Translations under genes and position numbers: made by a program
Source of the DNA: a virus
Length of the DNA: 52,293 bases
Virus record (IMG/VR): IMGVR_UViG_3300028595_000017
Location: 1-52,293 of that record
Reading direction: 5' to 3' (one strand)
The notes under the pieces: generated by a model
Told to the model about the DNA's origin: nothing
Database searches by the model: none
What the model saw: the letters and a program-made list of their open reading frames with translations, nothing else
In this document: positions 48,679-52,293 of the stretch, piece by piece
How positions within the stretch are numbered: position 1 is the stretch's first letter
Layout: every line of letters starts with the position of its first letter

Positions 48679-51453
48679 ATGAGATTAGCAAATATTAGAA
48701 AATGCGAAATTAATTATTCTACTGATAGAACGAGAACTACATCACATAGGACTGTTGCATTATTAGGTTTTAATCCCGCAATCACAGATCAAGACAATAA
48801 TCTTATACCTTTAGATACAGCTACTTCTGTTTCTGAAATGCATATTCCGCCTAATGTTAGCTTAGAATTCGAGTTAACTGTTTTATCTGGTTCTCTAGAA
48901 TTTGTTTTTATAGATGACAAAGGTAAAATTTTACGTGTTCCTGTGCCAAATTTTGCAGAAATTTCTTTTATAAATAACCTTTTCAATATTTGGGGCACAA
49001 CTTTTAATAAAATGTGGGCTGTGTTAGATCACGTTCAAGTTAAAGCAATAAACGGAAATGCTATAATACAAATATCTAATATCTGGGAAGATGTAGATGC
49101 TGGTGAAATATTTACATATAAATTAGCAAATTCTAATTGCGTTAAATTTACTGAGCCTGTGGGTTTGGGTTTAACATTAGCTGATTTCGGTATTCGTATT
49201 GATCACGACTGGTCTATATGTTTTTATTTGAAAGATTGCAGGACGTATAATGATAAAAATATACTCTTAAATGCGGGGGCTTTTTTCATATATAGTTTAC
49301 CTCATTCAAACGGTGGACAATTAGTTGTCGGCACAAGTGAGAATTCTACCGGTACATGGTTCTGCGAAACTCCGCGATTTGTAGAAGGTTTATTTGTGCT
49401 TGTCTATTCTGCGCAAGAAAAAAGGTTGCGTATATATTACAACAATCAATTAAGTCTTGATGAGACTAAAGAGAATTTAAGTTCCTGGGATGCTTCTCAA
49501 GAAGTGTTTTTGGCAAAGACAAGATTTCAAGTTTTTTGGGATACACCTTCCGATTTTAACATGGCTGGATTTGGAATATTTCAAAGAGTTTTGTCTGAAG
49601 CAGAAATTCAAGAATATTATCGTCATGTTATACCGGATAATTCTAAAGTGTTCTATCCAATGGCGGAAGGGTATGAAAATTTATTATACGATGTTAGTAC
49701 TTTTCCGGTCTTTTTGTCTAATTCTAATTGTGCTACTTTTGATGGGCTTAGTACATATATTAATACTCAAAAAACTATAGCACAGCTAAAAACAGATTAT
49801 AATAATGCTTTTAGTATTACATTTAATTTTAGGTTATCTAATTTAAGTCCTGGTAGATATTTTTATGGTTATCAACACTCCTCTCCGACGTTTAAAGGGC
49901 AATTTTTTGAAGTAAATTTAAATGGAATCCTAACCTTTAAGTTTACAGAAGATTATTCTGTTAGTCCAAAAATACAAACTGCGTATTCATCAGCAAATGG
50001 AGTTATATCGACAAATACTTTTTATAATTTAGTGCTTACTTATGATGGGCAAATGGGAACTGACTCGCTAAAAATATATCTAAATAACAGTGAAGTCACC
50101 ATGACTAGAAGTACTGTGGGAGTTTATGTATCGGCCAGCGTTTCTACAAACGATAGATTTCCTTCAATAGGGGATTTAAATAATAATAATTCTTCTTTTT
50201 ATCCTTGTAACGATATTTTATATAATTTTACTATTTATTCAAAAGTACTAAGTACTGCTGAAATAGCTGAATTAGCAAATGGAGGATTTATTAGCGATAG
50301 CGTTACCCTTGCTTATCCTCTCGCAGAAGGTGCAGGAGTAATTGCTTATGACGTCTCAGGAAACGACAATCATGGAACAATTTCAAACGCTAATCTATCT
50401 ACTTTTTGGGGAGCAAGACAAGATAAGTTCCATTATAACCTTTTGAAAGGACACTCAAAACTGATGTATTTTGATGGTAGTGATGATTATATTGATTTAG
50501 GTTCTGGTAGTGGAGTTGGTGCTAATTTTATTATATCAGCAGAGTTTTTTAATAATACTGATATGTCAGCAGAACAAGCCATTTTAAATTTTAGACCTGT
50601 CTCTGGCGATGCTAATGAAATAAGGCTTTTTGTAAAAAATTCTAAATTAGTGGCAGTTGTAATAGATCAAGCTGGTAATGGGGCTGGATATAAAACATAC
50701 TATGGAGCAACTACAATTCAAGCTAATACTTTTTATAAGGTAGTATTAGTTTTTGATGGAACTAATTTGGATTTATATTTACAAGAAGGAAAAGATGGGA
50801 CTTTAACAAAAGATACGCCGTATACAAAAATAGTTGACGACTCTATTACTATGTCAGACACAACTAGAAATAGGAGAATAGGATGTGCTACTTATGACTC
50901 TAAACTTTGGAAGGGGGCAATCACAAAGTTACAAATTGCTTCTTATTCAACTGCTAATTTAAATGAAATAATATCTGGTGATTTTAGTAGTCCTGACTTT
51001 TATTATACAGGCTATGGGAACACTGATGCCGACTGGGTTGACCAATCTGGCAACGGAAATGATGGCACAGTCAATGGTTTACCGATTAATATCAGAATAC
51101 CAGCCCTTTCAGACGCCTCAGCAGATGCAGCAGGTGGAACATTAAAAAATCCTGCTTGGGATGGTATAAACAATAATGATTCTGAAACCATACTTAGCAA
51201 TGACTTTTCATCTTTCCATTCAGAACAAGTAATGCTTTCTTCTAATACTATAGAAAATAGTTCTATAGAATGGACAAAACAAGATGAACTACATTACAAT
51301 CTTATGAATGGATTTCGAAAAGAAGACAATGTCAAAGTCCCTGCAATCCCAGGGCAAAACAAATCAGCAAATGGAAAACCATTAACAAATCTTGCTTGGG
51401 ATGGTTATAATTTAAATGGAGCTGAAACTGTTTGGACAGAAACAGCTCTATAG
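48679..51453 (+). CDS. Tail fibre/receptor-binding protein with three LamG (concanavalin-like) domains
   Basis: 924 aa. After an N-terminal beta region (about 1-145) that probably joins the tail come three lectin-like jelly rolls (about 150-325, 355-540 and 600-780), each with the LamG ending (RVLSEAEIQEYY, KVLSTAEIAELA, TKLQIASYSTANLNEI). DVSGNDNHGT and DQSGNGNDGT are typical loops. The C-terminal 130 residues hold a short repeat (NPAWDGINNNDSET and NLAWDGYNLNGAET). It should bind host surface sugars. Directly followed by the endolysin gene. Confidence 0.85.
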   Translation: MRLANIRKCEINYSTDRTRTTSHRTVALLGFNPAITDQDNNLIPLDTATSVSEMHIPPNVSLEFELTVLSGSLEFVFIDDKGKILRVPVPNFAEISFINNLFNIWGTTFNKMWAVLDHVQVKAINGNAIIQISNIWEDVDAGEIFTYKLANSNCVKFTEPVGLGLTLADFGIRIDHDWSICFYLKDCRTYNDKNILLNAGAFFIYSLPHSNGGQLVVGTSENSTGTWFCETPRFVEGLFVLVYSAQEKRLRIYYNNQLSLDETKENLSSWDASQEVFLAKTRFQVFWDTPSDFNMAGFGIFQRVLSEAEIQEYYRHVIPDNSKVFYPMAEGYENLLYDVSTFPVFLSNSNCATFDGLSTYINTQKTIAQLKTDYNNAFSITFNFRLSNLSPGRYFYGYQHSSPTFKGQFFEVNLNGILTFKFTEDYSVSPKIQTAYSSANGVISTNTFYNLVLTYDGQMGTDSLKIYLNNSEVTMTRSTVGVYVSASVSTNDRFPSIGDLNNNNSSFYPCNDILYNFTIYSKVLSTAEIAELANGGFISDSVTLAYPLAEGAGVIAYDVSGNDNHGTISNANLSTFWGARQDKFHYNLLKGHSKLMYFDGSDDYIDLGSGSGVGANFIISAEFFNNTDMSAEQAILNFRPVSGDANEIRLFVKNSKLVAVVIDQAGNGAGYKTYYGATTIQANTFYKVVLVFDGTNLDLYLQEGKDGTLTKDTPYTKIVDDSITMSDTTRNRRIGCATYDSKLWKGAITKLQIASYSTANLNEIISGDFSSPDFYYTGYGNTDADWVDQSGNGNDGTVNGLPINIRIPALSDASADAAGGTLKNPAWDGINNNDSETILSNDFSSFHSEQVMLSSNTIENSSIEWTKQDELHYNLMNGFRKEDNVKVPAIPGQNKSANGKPLTNLAWDGYNLNGAETVWTETAL

Positions 51454-51462
51454 GAGAATATT

Positions 51463-52140
51463 ATGAAAAATTACGTTGTGAATGTTTCATCGCATTTAAA
51501 TGTTCGTTCAAATCCACAAACAAGCGCCGCTTTAAAAGATACACTTAATAAAGGCGATATCGTTCAACATAAAGGACAAAGACAAGATTCGTTTGTATAC
51601 ATATTTTACGGTAAAGAAAAGACTGGCTGGGTTGCTGAAAGGTATTTGATCAATGAGAAAGAGAAAATCTTTAAAGAACCGCCCAAGCCATCTCTTTTGG
51701 AGAAACCTCCGTGGCTTATTTCCATTGAAAAAGTGGCAGGCTCAGTCGAAGAGATACCCGGTGCAGGTACCCACCCATGGATTGCCTCTGCCTTTGACCT
51801 TACTACTTCTCGTGGTGAAAATTTTGATGACTCTTTACATGGTTGGTGCGCGGCGGCTGCTAATAAAGTGCTTATCGACAACGGTTTTCCTGGTACTGGT
51901 AGTTTGCGGGCAGATTCTTTTATACATTATGGTGTCGAAGCTCCATTGGCTTTTGGCGCAATAGCTGTTTTTGCGTTTCCGAAAAATCGACATGTCACAT
52001 TTATATCTAATCCTGTTCCTTTTATGGGAAAACTTGGACTATATTCAAGTGGAGTTGGAGGTAATCAACGTAATAAGATAAAGAGTAGTAATTATTTATT
52101 GCAAAATTTAATAGCATTACGTTGGCCCCCAACTGTTTAA
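51463..52140 (+). CDS. Endolysin: SH3 domain plus NlpC/P60-CHAP-like peptidase (TIGR02594 type)
   Basis: 225 aa. Residues 1-65 are a bacterial SH3 (LNVRSNPQTS...GWVAERYL). The catalytic half begins PWLISIEKVAGSVEEIPGAG and shows Cys129 in GWCAAAAN, His177 in NRHVTF, and the family end GVGGNQRNKI...LRWP. It should cut peptidoglycan peptide bonds at lysis. There is no signal peptide, so a holin is needed; the small membrane genes that follow round the circle are candidates. TAGGAG precedes the ATG. Confidence 0.88.
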   Translation: MKNYVVNVSSHLNVRSNPQTSAALKDTLNKGDIVQHKGQRQDSFVYIFYGKEKTGWVAERYLINEKEKIFKEPPKPSLLEKPPWLISIEKVAGSVEEIPGAGTHPWIASAFDLTTSRGENFDDSLHGWCAAAANKVLIDNGFPGTGSLRADSFIHYGVEAPLAFGAIAVFAFPKNRHVTFISNPVPFMGKLGLYSSGVGGNQRNKIKSSNYLLQNLIALRWPPTV

Positions 52141-52162
52141 TAATGTTATTCAATAACGTTAG
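52140..52162 (+). repeat. TAACGTTA-type hairpin after the endolysin gene
   Basis: TAATGTTATT and AATAACGTTA arms (10 pairs with one U-G on the mRNA) and a 1-base loop, so the inner pairs open. It lies between the endolysin stop and the GAGG of the membrane protein gene. The left terminal copy of the repeat starts inside it. Confidence 0.65.
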
Positions 52163-52293
52163 AGGATATATAAGATGCGTACTGAAACTATTACACAAAT
52201 ATTAGTCGTATGGTTACTTTGTGGATTTATTTTTTTATCTTATATAATCTATGATTTTAAACAAAGTATAAATCAAACTATCATAGAAAAGTT
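52153..52293. repeat. Right copy of terminal direct repeat
   Basis: Same as 1-139 but with ATATATAAG in place of ATATAAG before the ATG, so the distance from GAGG to ATG is 9 here and 7 at the left end. See the left copy. Confidence 0.95.
52175..52293 (+). CDS. Truncated second copy of the small membrane protein gene
   Basis: First 39 codons of the 70-aa protein at 21-233, cut by the end of the window. It is the same gene read twice because of the terminal overlap, not a paralogue. Confidence 0.9.
   Translation, partial: MRTETITQILVVWLLCGFIFLSYIIYDFKQSINQTIIEK

Noticed and set aside
52175-52293. Second membrane protein gene as a true paralogue
   Set aside because: It is identical to 21-139 and lies in the terminal overlap; it is the same gene read twice.

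Overview
The window looks like one essentially complete genome of a strictly lytic, short-tailed (podovirus-type) phage of a Gram-negative bacterium. It is AT-rich (about 30% GC by eye). The evidence is a full head, packaging, nozzle and ejection-protein set in T7-like order, a phage DNA polymerase, helicase, ligase and recombination set, a lectin-type tail fibre and a peptidoglycan-degrading endolysin. I see no integrase, repressor, tRNA, CRISPR array or phage RNA polymerase gene. Bases 1-139 recur at 52153-52293 with one 2-base TA difference, so the sequence is circular or terminally redundant as assembled, with a unique length near 52.15 kb.

Layout. The right (+) transcript runs from about 45.9 kb through the window end and round to 20973. 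It carries an early-type DNA-binding gene behind a strong promoter and structured leader (46073), a CxxC protein (46938), a terminator, a repeat-rich spacer, a probable small terminase (47846), a small gene (48347), a LamG-type tail fibre (48679), the endolysin (51463), a set of small membrane proteins (21-2168, two of them paralogous), large terminase (2182), portal (3767), scaffold (5829), major capsid (6560), adaptor and nozzle proteins (8127-12203), a gp13-position protein (12206) and three ejection-type proteins (12661, 13596, 15217). The left (-) transcript runs from 44978 down to 20970. Its first 12 kb (45.0-32.3 kb) is a dense stack of about 30 small, mostly unrecognised genes. Several are tiny Zn-ribbon proteins, several share a VLxY...GxS...YY...GxY module, and one is a HAD-family nucleotidase. 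Below two tandem sigma70-like promoters (32104-32234) comes the replication and recombination block: ATP-dependent ligase, DnaQ-type exonuclease, Cas4/AddB-like nuclease, Sak4-like ATPase, an SSB-like candidate, a ParB-methyltransferase fusion, a UDG-exonuclease-PolA fusion and a DUF3987-type helicase. The two transcripts meet tail to tail with overlapping stop codons at 20970-20973.

The spacer at 44.98-46.07 kb sits between the divergent transcripts. It carries inverted sets of AGTGTAAA iterons, an 18-base A tract, direct repeats and a bidirectional terminator, and is the best candidate for a replication origin and control region. The spacer at 47.26-47.84 kb, just before the small terminase gene, carries nine TTACTTC heptamers and four ACAAAATG boxes; it is the best candidate for a packaging (pac) or operator region. 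Because no RNA polymerase is encoded and near-consensus TTGACA/TATAAT promoters are present, transcription probably depends on host polymerase. Functional names rest on motifs and gene order read by eye; no database search was possible.
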